Of a DNA stretch of 64,000 nucleotides, positions 50,655 through 59,231 are shown piece after piece. The notes under the pieces were generated by a model. It did not search any database. It saw nothing but the letters and a program-made list of their open reading frames with translations, and was not told the origin of the DNA. The DNA is taken from the NCBI RefSeq assembly GCF_027853965.1, contig NZ_JAQGLB010000001.1, positions 372,001 to 436,000 on the forward strand, given 5' to 3'. A program made the position numbers and the translations under genes. The stretch is from Saccharopolyspora indica. GTDB lineage: Bacteria > Actinomycetota > Actinomycetes > Mycobacteriales > Pseudonocardiaceae. Positions within the stretch are counted from its first letter, which is position 1, and each line of letters begins with the position of its first letter.

Positions 50655-50804
50655 GAACCGGCCCACGCGGCCGGTTCACGCCGGGTAACGGCCGTCCCGC
50701 CGCGTCGGACACCACGCGACGGCGGGAGGGGTGGTGGATCGATCGGTGCCGCCGCCCCCGCGACCGACGCTAACAGTCCGGCCCCCGTCCGCGGCGGACC
50801 GGGG
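50655..50804 (+). other. Structured 5' leader of the NCS2 permease transcript
   Basis: Three hairpins: 50655-50677 (perfect 9-bp stem, CACGC loop), 50696-50726 (5+5 bp stem with a 2-nt bulge) and 50782-50804 (GTCCG/CGGAC, extended by CCCC/GGGG after a mismatch), the last followed by CATCCGTTTTC just before the ribosome site. Purine-type permeases are often controlled by riboswitches, but no known aptamer consensus was recognised here. A terminator-like or ribosome-site-masking role is possible. Confidence 0.4.
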
Positions 50805-50831
50805 CATCCGTTTTCAAAAGGGGAACTGGGC

Positions 50832-52208
50832 ATGGCAATCAATTCGCAGGGGACGAATCCGGCCCCGGCGGCCTGCCATCCGGTTGACGAGAAGCTGCCG
50901 GCCAAGCAGCTGATCCCGGCCGCCTTCCAGCACGTCGGCGCGATGTACGCCGGTGTGGTGGCGCCACCGCTGATCATCGGCCCGGCCTGCGGGCTGGACC
51001 AAAGCGACCAGATCGTGCTGATCTCGGTGAGCCTGCTGGTGGCGGGGCTGGCGACGCTGCTGCAGACGCTGGGCGCCGGGCGGTTCGCCGGCAACCGGCT
51101 GCCGTTCGTCAACGCCAGTTCCTCGGCCGGGCTGGCCTCCCTGCTGACGGTGGCGCACTCCGCGCCGGAGGGCCACCGCATCCAGACCGTGCTCGGCGCG
51201 GTCCTGGTCGGCGGGCTGTTCTGCCTGGCGGTCGGCCCGTTCTTCGGGCGCCTGATGCGCTTCTTCCCGCACCTGGTCACCGGCGTGGTGATCACGCTGA
51301 TCGGCGTATCGCTGATGACCGTGCCCGTCGCCTGGGTGCAGGGCGGTGAAGGCGCGCCCGACTTCGGTTCGGCGGCCAACCTCGGCCTCGCGCTGTTCAC
51401 GCTGGTGGTCATCATCGTGCTGCAGCGGGTCCTGCGCGGCTTCCTCAAGCAGATCGCGCTGATCCTGGGCCTGGTCGCGGGCACCCTGGCCGCCGCGCCC
51501 TTCGGCATGCTCGACACCAGCACCTTCGCGCAGACCTCGCTGTTCTCGCTGCCGATGCCGCTGCACTTCGGCCCGCCGGAGTTCCACCCGGCGGCCATCC
51601 TCGCGGTGTGCATCGTGATCCTGGTGGCGATGACCGAGAGCTCGGCCGGGATGCTGGCCATCGGCGAGATCTGCGACCGGGAGGTCGAGAAGCAGGTGGT
51701 CACCCGCGGCCTGCGGGTGGACGGCATCGCCACCACCGTCGGCTCGCTGTTCGGCGGCCTGCCCACCAGCGCCTTCGCCCAGAACGTCGGCGTGGTGTCG
51801 CTGACCGGGGTGCGCAGCCGGTTCGTCGTCGCCGTCGCGGGCGGTGTGATGGCGCTGCTCGGGCTGTTCCCGGTGCTGGGCGGCGTCGTCTCGCTGGTGC
51901 CGTACCCGGTGCTGGGCGGTGCCGGGCTGATGCTGTTCGGCAGCATCGCCGCCAGCGGCATCCGCACCCTCTCGCGCGCCCACCTGGAGCAGGGCCACAA
52001 CATGTTCGTCGTCTCGGTCTCGCTGGCGGTCGGGTTGATCCCGCTGGCCGCGCCGACCATCTACCAGCAGTTCCCGCAGTGGTTCCAGACGGTGTTCGGC
52101 ACCGGCATCGTCGCGGGAGCGGTGGTGGCCGTGCTGCTCAACATGATCTTCAACAGCCCGCTGCGGCCACCGGTCCCGCACCCGGCCGCACCCGCCAACG
52201 GCGGCTAG
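50832..52208 (+). CDS. NCS2 (nucleobase:cation symporter-2) xanthine/uracil-type permease
   Basis: 458 residues with about 12-14 membrane helices. Typical family marks: A-F-Q-H-V-G-A-M-Y-A-G-V-V-A-P-P in helix 1, F-V-N-A-S-S-S-A-G in helix 3, the E-S-S-A-G-M substrate loop, and the signature F-A-Q-N-V-G-V-V-S-L-T-G-V. Q-H followed by the N-A-S segment is more like xanthine/urate than uracil carriers, but the substrate is not certain. The leader is long and structured. Ribosome site AGGGGA lies 10 nt from ATG. Confidence 0.88.
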   Translation: MAINSQGTNPAPAACHPVDEKLPAKQLIPAAFQHVGAMYAGVVAPPLIIGPACGLDQSDQIVLISVSLLVAGLATLLQTLGAGRFAGNRLPFVNASSSAGLASLLTVAHSAPEGHRIQTVLGAVLVGGLFCLAVGPFFGRLMRFFPHLVTGVVITLIGVSLMTVPVAWVQGGEGAPDFGSAANLGLALFTLVVIIVLQRVLRGFLKQIALILGLVAGTLAAAPFGMLDTSTFAQTSLFSLPMPLHFGPPEFHPAAILAVCIVILVAMTESSAGMLAIGEICDREVEKQVVTRGLRVDGIATTVGSLFGGLPTSAFAQNVGVVSLTGVRSRFVVAVAGGVMALLGLFPVLGGVVSLVPYPVLGGAGLMLFGSIAASGIRTLSRAHLEQGHNMFVVSVSLAVGLIPLAAPTIYQQFPQWFQTVFGTGIVAGAVVAVLLNMIFNSPLRPPVPHPAAPANGG

Positions 52209-52331
52209 GCCGCTGGTCCCGCGGGAGGAACCGGTTCTGAGCCGTTGTCGTGATCCAGAACGCCTGTTCGGCCGATAGCTGCCGGGATACGCTTCCTCCC
52301 GCTGGGAGACGTGGCGTTGGGGAGATGAGTG

Positions 52332-53615
52332 GTGGCGGCGGTACCGCAGGAAGAGCAGGTCCAGGGGGTCGGCGATGCCGAGCTGATCGACGCCGTGCGC
52401 GGCGGCAACAGCGCGGCGTACGGGATCCTCTACGAGCGCCACGTGGGCGCGGCGCACGCGATGGCCAGGCAGGTCACCAAATCGCAGGCCGAGGCCGACG
52501 ACGTCGTCTCCGAGGCGTTCGCCAAGGTGCTGGGCCTGCTGCGGGACGGCCGGGGCCCGACCGACGCCTTCCGCGCCTACCTGCTGACCGCCGTGCGCCA
52601 CGGCGCCTACGACCGCGCGAACAAGGCGAAGCGGACGCAGACCGTCGACGACGTGGAGACGGTGCCCAACATCGACATCAGCCAGCCGTTCCGCGACGTG
52701 GCGGTGGAGAACGAGGAGCGGTCGCTGATCGCGGAGGCCTTCCGCAGGCTGCCGGAGCGGTGGCAGATGGTGCTCTGGCACGTGGAGATCGAGGGCGAGT
52801 CGCCGTCGAAGGTCGCGCCGATGCTGGGCATGACGGCCAACGGCGTGTCCGCGCTGGCCTACCGGGCGCGCGAGGGGCTCAAGCAGCAGTACCTCCAGGT
52901 GCACCTGATGAAGATGGCCGCCGAGCCCGACGCCTGCCGCTCGGCGATCGACCGGCTGGGCGCGTGGACCCGCGAAGGCCTGTCCAAGCGCGAGACGGCG
53001 CAGGTCAACAAGCACCTGGACGACTGCGACCGCTGCGCGGCGATCGCGGCCGAGCTGATGGAGATCAACGGGGCGCTGAAGGTGTTCATCGCGCCGATCG
53101 TGCTCGGCGGGACCGCGACGGCGACCGGCTACCTGGCCGCGTCGGGCAGCGGCCTGGTCGGCGCGGGCGTGATCGGGGCGGTGCGCTCGAACCCGCGCAA
53201 GAGCGCGGCGGCTGGCGGCGCGGTGCTGGCCGCGCTCGCCGCGCTGGGCATCGCGCTGGCCGCGAACCAGACCGACCCGCCGCCGCTGGCCGCCGCGCCC
53301 GTCGAACCGGAAACCCCGGAGCAGCAGCAGGTTCCGGCCCGGAACCCGCAGCCACCGGCGGTGGCGCCACCGGTGGCCCCGCCGCCCGCGGCGCCGCCGG
53401 AACCCGCACCGGACCCGGTTCCCGAGCCGCCGGTGGAGGAGAACACCCCGCTGCTCCCGCTGCCGCTGGTCCCGCCGGGCGGGCAGCACGTCGCCGACGT
53501 GCGCGCGGAGCTGTCCCTGCCGCTGTTCCGGCAGGTGGGCGCGGTGGTCGAGCTCGACGTCGACCGCGACCAGGTCCGGCTGGAGGCCGACGTGAACGCG
53601 GGGCAGCCGCGCTAG
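52332..53615 (+). CDS. ECF sigma factor fused to zinc-finger, membrane and extracytoplasmic parts
   Basis: 427 residues from the second of two GTGs, 7 nt after GGGGAG. Sigma region 2 spans about 15-95 (E-A-D-D-V-V-S-E-A-F-A-K-V), region 4 about 130-185 (L-P-E-R-W-Q-M-V-L-W-H, G-M-T-A-N-G-V-S-A-L-A-Y-R-A). A zf-HC2 zinc finger follows (H-x3-C-x2-C in K-H-L-D-D-C-D-R-C, about 230), then one or two hydrophobic segments (about 245-315), a long Pro-rich stretch (320-380) and a short C-terminal domain probably outside the cell. This is the layout of ECF groups that carry their anti-sigma-like control in cis, so activation likely responds to an envelope signal or proteolysis. Confidence 0.87.
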   Translation: MAAVPQEEQVQGVGDAELIDAVRGGNSAAYGILYERHVGAAHAMARQVTKSQAEADDVVSEAFAKVLGLLRDGRGPTDAFRAYLLTAVRHGAYDRANKAKRTQTVDDVETVPNIDISQPFRDVAVENEERSLIAEAFRRLPERWQMVLWHVEIEGESPSKVAPMLGMTANGVSALAYRAREGLKQQYLQVHLMKMAAEPDACRSAIDRLGAWTREGLSKRETAQVNKHLDDCDRCAAIAAELMEINGALKVFIAPIVLGGTATATGYLAASGSGLVGAGVIGAVRSNPRKSAAAGGAVLAALAALGIALAANQTDPPPLAAAPVEPETPEQQQVPARNPQPPAVAPPVAPPPAAPPEPAPDPVPEPPVEENTPLLPLPLVPPGGQHVADVRAELSLPLFRQVGAVVELDVDRDQVRLEADVNAGQPR

Positions 53616-53622
53616 CGGCCAC

Positions 53623-53651
53623 CGGGACCGGTGCGGTCGGCGCCGGTCCCG
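53623..53651. terminator. Hairpin terminator between the sigma factor and TetR genes
   Basis: CGGGACCGG / CCGGTCCCG, 9-bp stem with an 11-nt loop, filling the 37-bp gap of a convergent pair. Confidence 0.7.
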
Positions 53652-53652
53652 C

Positions 53653-54285
53653 CTAGTCCTCCGCCGGGATCTTCTCGTCCCGGTCGGGCGGAACGCCGTC
53701 GAAGCCGTTGGCCCAGTAGCGACCGCGCAGCGACAGGTCGAGGAGCATGCCGGTGACCTCCTCGGGCGAGAGCTGCGGTGGATCGGTTTCCAGCCACCAG
53801 CGCATCACCGCGATCTGCTCGCCCACCCAGGCGCGCGCCAGCACTTCGACGTCGATCCTCGGGGACACGCCGTGGTATTCGGCGCGCGCCTGGAAGATGT
53901 GCGCGGCTGCGGCGGTGCGCGCGTCGGTGAACTCCCGCAGCGCTCGCCCGTCGCCCTCGCCGCGCAGGACGACCCGGTAGACGTCGCGCTCGTCGAGCGC
54001 GTGGCGGAACAGCTCCAGCACCGGCTTGCCGGTGAAGCCCACCGACGAGGTCGGCACCAGCGGCAGCAGTCTCGCGTGCAACTCCTCCAGCAGGTCGGAG
54101 GTGACGCGGCTGAGCAGCGCGTCCTTGTCCGCGTAGTGCTTGTAGAAGGTCGCCCGGCCGAGATCGGCGCGCTCGGTGATGTCTTCCACCGTGACGTGGG
54201 AATAGCCGCGTTCCAGCACCAGGGACACCAAAGCGTCCCGCAGGAGGCGGCGGGTGCGGCGGCTGCGCCGGTCCTCGGTCGACAT
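53653..54285 (-). CDS. TetR family transcriptional regulator
   Basis: 210 residues. N-terminal helix-turn-helix: R-R-L-L-R-D-A-L-V-S-L, then T-V-E-D-I-T-E-R-A-D-L-G-R-A-T-F-Y-K-H-Y-A-D-K-D-A-L-L, an unusually clear TetR domain. The ligand domain (about 60-205) is divergent and resembles regulators of acyl-CoA metabolism only by context. Divergent from an acyl-CoA ligase operon whose promoter contains a small palindrome, so this is the probable repressor of that operon and itself, relieved by an acyl-CoA. Confidence 0.9.
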   Translation of the reverse strand: MSTEDRRSRRTRRLLRDALVSLVLERGYSHVTVEDITERADLGRATFYKHYADKDALLSRVTSDLLEELHARLLPLVPTSSVGFTGKPVLELFRHALDERDVYRVVLRGEGDGRALREFTDARTAAAAHIFQARAEYHGVSPRIDVEVLARAWVGEQIAVMRWWLETDPPQLSPEEVTGMLLDLSLRGRYWANGFDGVPPDRDEKIPAED

Positions 54286-54335
54286 GGCAAGGCCTTTCGT
54301 GGTTCGGCGTTCCGGCCGATCAGCTTACCGGTCCA

Positions 54336-54368
54336 TTGACAGCCCGTGCGTTTGTAGACATTGTGTCT
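54336..54368 (+). promoter_or_regulatory. Promoter of the acyl-CoA ligase operon with TetR operator
   Basis: Consensus -35 TTGACA (54336-54341), 17-bp spacer, -10 CATTGT (54359-54364). AGACA-TTG-TGTCT (54356-54368) overlaps the -10 and is a likely TetR binding site between the divergent genes. Confidence 0.6.
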
Positions 54369-54405
54369 CCTAATGGTCGACGCGACGAAGACCTTGGGAG
54401 TCGGC

Positions 54406-55938
54406 ATGAACCTGGGCAGCTACCTCACCCGCAGCAGCAGCTTCTGGCCGGATCGGGAGGCATTGGTGTGCGGTGGCCGGCGGTGGACCTACCGGGAGCT
54501 GGAGGCGCGCACCAACCGGCTGGCTTCGGCGCTGCTCGCGCGGGGGATCCGTCCGGGGCAGGCGGTGGCCACCTTCGCCGGGAACTGCGCCGAGCTGGTG
54601 GAGACCGAAATGGCCCTCGGCAAGGGCGGTTTCCTGCGAGTGCCGATCAACACCAGGCTCGCCGCGGGCGAAGTCGGGCACGTCCTGGCGAATTCCTCGG
54701 CCCGGGTCCTGTTCGCCGATCCCGCCAGCGTCGAGGCGGCGCGCGAGATCGTCGACGGCGCCGGGCTGGCGTGCGAGGTGGTCGACTACGACGGCGACTA
54801 CGCCGACCTCCTGGCCGCAGGCGGGGAGGGCCCGGTCGCGGTGGAGGTCGCCGAGAGCGATCCGGCGGTCCTCAACTTCACCTCCGGTTCGACCGGTTCG
54901 CTGAAGGCCGCGGTGCAGACGACCGGCAACCGGCTGGCGAACATGCGCAAGCGGCTGATGACCCCGGAACGCCGCCCGGAGGAGGCCGAGCGCTACCTGG
55001 CCGCTGGGCCGATCACCCACGCCACCGGGATGGGGCTGCTGGCGGCCTTCGCCCGCGGCACCAGCGTGGTGGTGCAGCCGCGCTGGGACGCAGGGGAGTT
55101 CCTGCGCCTCGTCGAAGCCGAGCGGATCACCTCCACGTTCCTGGTGCCGACGATGCTGAACCAGGTGCTCGGGCACCCGGATCTGAGCACTGCCGACGTG
55201 TCCTCGATGACCTGCCTGCGGATCGGCGGCGCACCCGTCTCGCCGCAGCGGCTGCGCGAGGCCGTAGCCGCGTTCGGACCGGTCGTCATGCAGGGCTACG
55301 GGCAGGTCGAGACCACCAGCGGAGTCACCGTGCTCACCGCCGAGGACGTAGTCCGCGGCATCGCGGAGGACCCGGAGCTGCTGTCCTCCTGCGGTCGGCC
55401 GGTCTACGACACCGAGGTGCGCGTGGTGGACGACGACGGCGACCCGGTGTCCGCCGGTGAACTCGGCGAGGTGGTGGTGCGCGGCCCGGACTGCGTCCAC
55501 CAGTACTGGGGCGAGCCCGAGCTCAGCGCCCAGACCTTCCGCGACGGCTGGGTGCACACCGGCGACATCGGGTACCTGCGGGCGGATGGCTACCTGTTCG
55601 TCGTGGACCGCAAGAAGGACATGATCATCTCCGGCGGTTTCAACGTGTACTGCGGCGAAGTCGAGGCCGCGCTCTACGAACACCCCGCGGTCTCGGAAGC
55701 CTGCGTGGTCGGCGTCCCGGACGAGACGTGGGGCGAAGCGGTCAAGGCCGTCGTCGTGACCCGCGAGGCGGTGTCGGAAGCCGGGCTCATCGAGTTCTGC
55801 GCGGCGAAGCTGGCCCGCCACAAGCTGCCCAAGACGGTGGACTTCGCCGCCGGCCTCCCGGTGAACCGCAACGGCAAGACCGACCGGCGCGCGGTGCGCG
55901 ACCGCTACTGGACCAGCAGCGACCGCAAGGTCCACTGA
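54406..55938 (+). CDS. Acyl-CoA synthetase (class I adenylate-forming)
   Basis: 510 residues from ATG 54406, after GGGAG; an in-frame ATG at 54373 is possible. Adenylate-forming motifs: F-T-S-G-S-T-G-S-L-K-A-A (P-loop A3), G-Y-G-Q-V-E-T-T-S (A5), H-T-G-D-I-G-Y (A7), R-K-K-D-M-I-I-S-G-G-F-N-V (A8) and N-G-K-T-D-R-R catalytic Lys (A10). It activates a carboxylic acid with ATP and CoA. With an acyl-CoA dehydrogenase and an MFS carrier downstream, it probably starts breakdown of an imported organic or fatty acid. Substrate unknown. Confidence 0.9.
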   Translation: MNLGSYLTRSSSFWPDREALVCGGRRWTYRELEARTNRLASALLARGIRPGQAVATFAGNCAELVETEMALGKGGFLRVPINTRLAAGEVGHVLANSSARVLFADPASVEAAREIVDGAGLACEVVDYDGDYADLLAAGGEGPVAVEVAESDPAVLNFTSGSTGSLKAAVQTTGNRLANMRKRLMTPERRPEEAERYLAAGPITHATGMGLLAAFARGTSVVVQPRWDAGEFLRLVEAERITSTFLVPTMLNQVLGHPDLSTADVSSMTCLRIGGAPVSPQRLREAVAAFGPVVMQGYGQVETTSGVTVLTAEDVVRGIAEDPELLSSCGRPVYDTEVRVVDDDGDPVSAGELGEVVVRGPDCVHQYWGEPELSAQTFRDGWVHTGDIGYLRADGYLFVVDRKKDMIISGGFNVYCGEVEAALYEHPAVSEACVVGVPDETWGEAVKAVVVTREAVSEAGLIEFCAAKLARHKLPKTVDFAAGLPVNRNGKTDRRAVRDRYWTSSDRKVH

Positions 55939-55950
55939 GGAGGGACAACC

Positions 55951-57126
55951 ATGTCGTTCACGCTCACCCCGGCCTACGACGACGACCCGCGCCTGGCCGA
56001 CCTCGTCGGGCGGTTGCGCCACTACCTGGACGGCGAGCTCGCGGAGTACGAGGCCGATCTCCGCCTCACCCCGGAGACGCGGCTGAGCCGCGACGTGCTG
56101 GAGCCGGTCTGGAAGCGCAGCCGCGAGCTCGGCTTCTACGGCATCCACCTGCCCGCGCGGTTCGGCGGGCAGGGGCTCTCGTTCACCGAACTGGCCGCGC
56201 TCAAGGAGGAGATCGGTGCTTCGGGGCGCGTCCTGTCGCACTCCGTGCTCGGCGACATGGGCGGGCCGCTGCGCGCCGGATCGATCTTCGAGTTCGCCAC
56301 CGAGCTCCAGCTGGAGAAGTACCTGCTGCCGGTGATCCGGGGCGAACGGGCGTGCTGCTTCTCGCTGACCGAGGCGGACGCGGGCTCGGACGTGCGCGCG
56401 ATGCGCACCACCGCGGTCCCGGACGGCGACGGCTGGCGGATCACCGGCCACAAGGTGTTCTCCTCCGCCGGGCCCTTCGCCGACTTCTCCGTGCTGGTGG
56501 CCCGCATGGCCGGTGCCGAGGAGTCCTACTCCGCGTTCCTGGTGGACCTGGACTCACCGGGGTGCGCCGTGCTCGACGGCCAGACCCCGATGTCCGGCCA
56601 GCACATCGAGAGCGACATCGTCCTGGAGGACTGCTACGTCGGCCCGGAGCAACTGCTCGGCCGCGTCGGCGACGGCCTGCGCGTGGGACTGGGCCGGGTC
56701 ACCGCCAACCGGCTGCTGCACTGCCCCACGGTGCTCGGCAACGCGCGGCGCGCACTGCAGCTCACCGTCGATTTCGCCAAGAACCGGCACGCCTTCGGTG
56801 CGCCGCTGGCGGCGTTGCAGTCCGTCCAGCACAAGATCGCCGACCTGGCCACCACCTACTACGCCGCGCGGAGCATGACCTACGACGCGCTGGCCGCGCT
56901 CGACGCGGGCGCCAAACCGCGCACCGAGGCGTTCATGTGCAAGCTCTTCGTCGCCGAGAACGCCTTCCGCATCGCCGACGAGGCGGTGCAGATCCACGGC
57001 AAGGCGGGACTGGTGCGCGGCAGCGAGGTCGAGTGGCTGTTCCGCAGGCTGCGCATGTTCCGCATTCTCACCGGTTCCTCGGAGATCCAGAAGAACGGCA
57101 TCGCCAAGGAGCTGCTCACCACCTGA
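55951..57126 (+). CDS. Acyl-CoA dehydrogenase
   Basis: 391 residues, 12 bp after the ligase, ATG preceded by GGAGGG. FAD-dependent: C-F-S-L-T-E-A-D-A-G-S-D (FAD-binding loop), I-T-G-H-K-V-F-S-S-A, R-H-A-F-G-A-P-L-A, and C-terminal R-I-L-T-G-S-S-E-I-Q-K-N-G-I-A. The catalytic base expected in the Y-D/E segment is not clearly in the usual place (A-V-Q-I-H-G-K-A-G-L-V), so the exact subclass is open. It introduces the alpha-beta double bond into the acyl-CoA from the previous enzyme and needs electron transfer flavoprotein. Confidence 0.9.
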   Translation: MSFTLTPAYDDDPRLADLVGRLRHYLDGELAEYEADLRLTPETRLSRDVLEPVWKRSRELGFYGIHLPARFGGQGLSFTELAALKEEIGASGRVLSHSVLGDMGGPLRAGSIFEFATELQLEKYLLPVIRGERACCFSLTEADAGSDVRAMRTTAVPDGDGWRITGHKVFSSAGPFADFSVLVARMAGAEESYSAFLVDLDSPGCAVLDGQTPMSGQHIESDIVLEDCYVGPEQLLGRVGDGLRVGLGRVTANRLLHCPTVLGNARRALQLTVDFAKNRHAFGAPLAALQSVQHKIADLATTYYAARSMTYDALAALDAGAKPRTEAFMCKLFVAENAFRIADEAVQIHGKAGLVRGSEVEWLFRRLRMFRILTGSSEIQKNGIAKELLTT

Positions 57127-57151
57127 CCGGGCCACTTCACCTGGAGCGACG

Positions 57152-58519
57152 ATGAAGTCCTCGAAACCCGACACCCCGGCCGGCCCCTCGAAGAAGCCTG
57201 ACCTGCGCGCGTGGGCCGTCATGGCGATGCTGCTGGTCTTCATGCTGATCAACTACGCGGACAAGGCCGTGCTCGGGCTCGCCGCCAACCCCATCATGCG
57301 GGAACTGGGACTGAGCCACTCCGAGTACGGACTGCTGGCGAGCTCGTTCTTCTTCCTGTTCAACATCTCCGCGGTCGCCTTCGGTTTCCTGGCCAACCGG
57401 TTCCCGGCGAAGTGGCTGCTGTTCGGCATGGCGCTGGTGTGGGCGCTCACCCAGCTGCCGGTGGTCGCCGGGGCCGGTTTCGCCGCGCTGCTGGTCAGCA
57501 GGATCGTCCTGGGTGCGGCGGAAGGGCCCGCGCAGCCGGTCGCGATGCACGCCGCGTTCAAGTGGTTCCCGAACGAGAAGCGCAGCATCCCGAGCTCGCT
57601 GATCTCCGGCGGCGGCGGGTTGGGCGGCGTGCTGGCCGCGCCGCTGCTCACCCTGGTCATCATCAACTTCGGCTGGCGCTGGGCCTTCCTGTCGCTGTTC
57701 GTCGTCGGCGTCCTCTGGTGCGCCGTCTGGGCGGTGGTCGGCCGCGAGGGCACCGCCGACCGCGCGACCGCGGCGACCGGCGCGGAACCGGAGCGCGCGG
57801 AGGACTTCCGCGTGCCCTACCACCGCATCCTGCTCAGCGGGACTTGGCTGGCCGGATTCGTCGGCGCCTTCGGCGCCTACTGGACCTCCGCGCTGCTGCT
57901 CGCGTGGGTGCCGTCCTACCTCGAGACCTCGCTGGGCTACAGCGCGGTCGCGGCCGGTGCCATCGTGACCGCGCCCTGGGTGCTGAAGACCGTCGCGACC
58001 TTCGGGCAGGGTGCGCTGACGCAGTGGCTGATGCACCGCGGGGTGTCCAGCCGGGTCTCGCGCGGCGTTCTCGGTGGCTGCGCGGTGTTCCTGGCCGGTG
58101 CGGCGATGCTGCTGGCCCCGTTCGTGACGCACCACGGCCTCAAGATCGCGCTCATCACGGTCGCGTTCAGCATCGGCGCCGTCAAGTTCGCCATCGGCCA
58201 GACGATCAACGCCGAGATCACCCCACCGGCTCAGCGCGGCGCGGTGCTGTCGATGACCGTCGGGCTGGTGACGCTGGCCGGTCTCGCCGCGCCCTACGTG
58301 ACGGGCCGGATCGTCGAATCGGCGGCCGATCCGGCGACGGGTTTCGCGATCGCGTTCGCCATACCGGGAACCCTGATGCTCATCGGCGGCCTGCTGGCCT
58401 TCGCCTTCGTCCGCCCCGAACGCGACGCGCGACGCATCGCCGCGCACGGGCGCCACGTCGACCAGCAGGCGCAGCTGAGCCCGACCGCGACCCGGCCAGG
58501 GGTGGGTGCGGGCGGATAG
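57152..58519 (+). CDS. MFS transporter, anion:cation symporter-like
   Basis: 455 residues, GGAG before ATG, 25 bp after the dehydrogenase; third gene of the operon. Twelve membrane helices: motif in helix 1 I-N-Y-A-D-K-A-V-L-G-L-A, loop 2-3 F-G-F-L-A-N-R-F-P-A-K-W, G-A-A-E-G-P-A-Q-P in helix 4, typical of the ACS family, which takes up organic acids with protons. Likely imports the carboxylate substrate activated by the ligase. The C-terminus is hydrophilic (R-I-A-A-H-G-R-H). Confidence 0.87.
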   Translation: MKSSKPDTPAGPSKKPDLRAWAVMAMLLVFMLINYADKAVLGLAANPIMRELGLSHSEYGLLASSFFFLFNISAVAFGFLANRFPAKWLLFGMALVWALTQLPVVAGAGFAALLVSRIVLGAAEGPAQPVAMHAAFKWFPNEKRSIPSSLISGGGGLGGVLAAPLLTLVIINFGWRWAFLSLFVVGVLWCAVWAVVGREGTADRATAATGAEPERAEDFRVPYHRILLSGTWLAGFVGAFGAYWTSALLLAWVPSYLETSLGYSAVAAGAIVTAPWVLKTVATFGQGALTQWLMHRGVSSRVSRGVLGGCAVFLAGAAMLLAPFVTHHGLKIALITVAFSIGAVKFAIGQTINAEITPPAQRGAVLSMTVGLVTLAGLAAPYVTGRIVESAADPATGFAIAFAIPGTLMLIGGLLAFAFVRPERDARRIAAHGRHVDQQAQLSPTATRPGVGAGG

Positions 58520-58530
58520 CACCTCGGCAG

Positions 58531-58549
58531 TTAGGTTAGGCATGCTTGA
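58531..58549 (+). promoter_or_regulatory. DtxR/IdeR-like half iron box
   Basis: TTAGGTTAGGC (58531-58541) is identical to the left half and centre of the consensus 19-bp iron box TTAGGTTAGGCTAACCTAA. The right half (ATGCTTGA) fits poorly. It is 20 bp upstream of the PPOX gene. Confidence 0.5.
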
Positions 58550-58570
58550 CCGACCGATGTGGGGTGTTCG

Positions 58571-59185
58571 ATGCTCTCCTCCGAGCCGCTGCTCGGCGCG
58601 CTCACCTGGCAACCGGACCGAGCGGACGTGGTGACCTGCGAGACGCAGCTGCGCGAGGTGGTCGAGCCGCCCGCGCCGGTGATCGCGGACAAGGGCATCG
58701 CCGGGATCGACGAGCGCAGCAGGGACTTCATCGCGGCCTCGCGGTTGTTCTTCCTGGCCACGACCGCACCGGACGGCAGCCTCGACGTCTCCCCGCGCGG
58801 GGACGAGGCGGGTGGTGTGCTGCTGTTCGACGACAACCGCACCCTGGCCTTCGCCGACCGCAACGGCAACCGCAGGCTGGACAGCTTCCGCAACATCCTC
58901 CGGCACCCGAGGGTGGGCATGCTCTTCGTCGTGCCCGGCCTCGACCACTCGCTGCGCGTCAACGGCAAGGCGACGATCGTGCGCTCCGCACCGTTCTTCA
59001 CCGGTCTCGCGGTCAACGGCGTCGATCCGGCGCTGGCCGTGGTGGTCGAGGTCGACGAGCTCTTCGTGCACTGCGGCCGGGCGTTCCTGCACTCCGGGGC
59101 CTGGAATCCCGGCAGCTGGCCGGAATCCGACGCGGTTCCCACCGTCGGACAGCTGTTCAAGAGTCAGTCGGCCTTCGCACCGTGA
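58571..59185 (+). CDS. Pyridoxamine 5'-phosphate oxidase-like FMN protein
   Basis: 204 residues, ATG with GTGGGGTG upstream; GTG 58559 is an alternative. Matches the MSMEG_1061-type PPOX flavoproteins: F-I-A-A-S-R-L-F-F-L-A-T-T, S-P-R-G-D-E-A-G-G, A-F-A-D-R-N-G-N-R-R-L-D-S-F-R-N, V-G-M-L-F-V-V-P-G, and the late C-G-R-A-F-L-H-S. Binds FMN in a split barrel; actual substrates of this subgroup are not established. An iron-box-like element in its promoter raises the idea of iron-related use (heme or siderophore handling), which remains inference. Confidence 0.85.
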   Translation: MLSSEPLLGALTWQPDRADVVTCETQLREVVEPPAPVIADKGIAGIDERSRDFIAASRLFFLATTAPDGSLDVSPRGDEAGGVLLFDDNRTLAFADRNGNRRLDSFRNILRHPRVGMLFVVPGLDHSLRVNGKATIVRSAPFFTGLAVNGVDPALAVVVEVDELFVHCGRAFLHSGAWNPGSWPESDAVPTVGQLFKSQSAFAP

Positions 59186-59220
59186 TCCTCCTCAGCGAAC
59201 GCGCGGTCCACTGAGGAGGA
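59186..59220. terminator. Inverted-repeat terminator
   Basis: TCCTCCTCAG (59186-59195) and CTGAGGAGGA (59211-59220) pair perfectly over a 15-nt loop between convergent genes. Confidence 0.6.
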
Positions 59221-59231
59221 CCAGAACGGCA

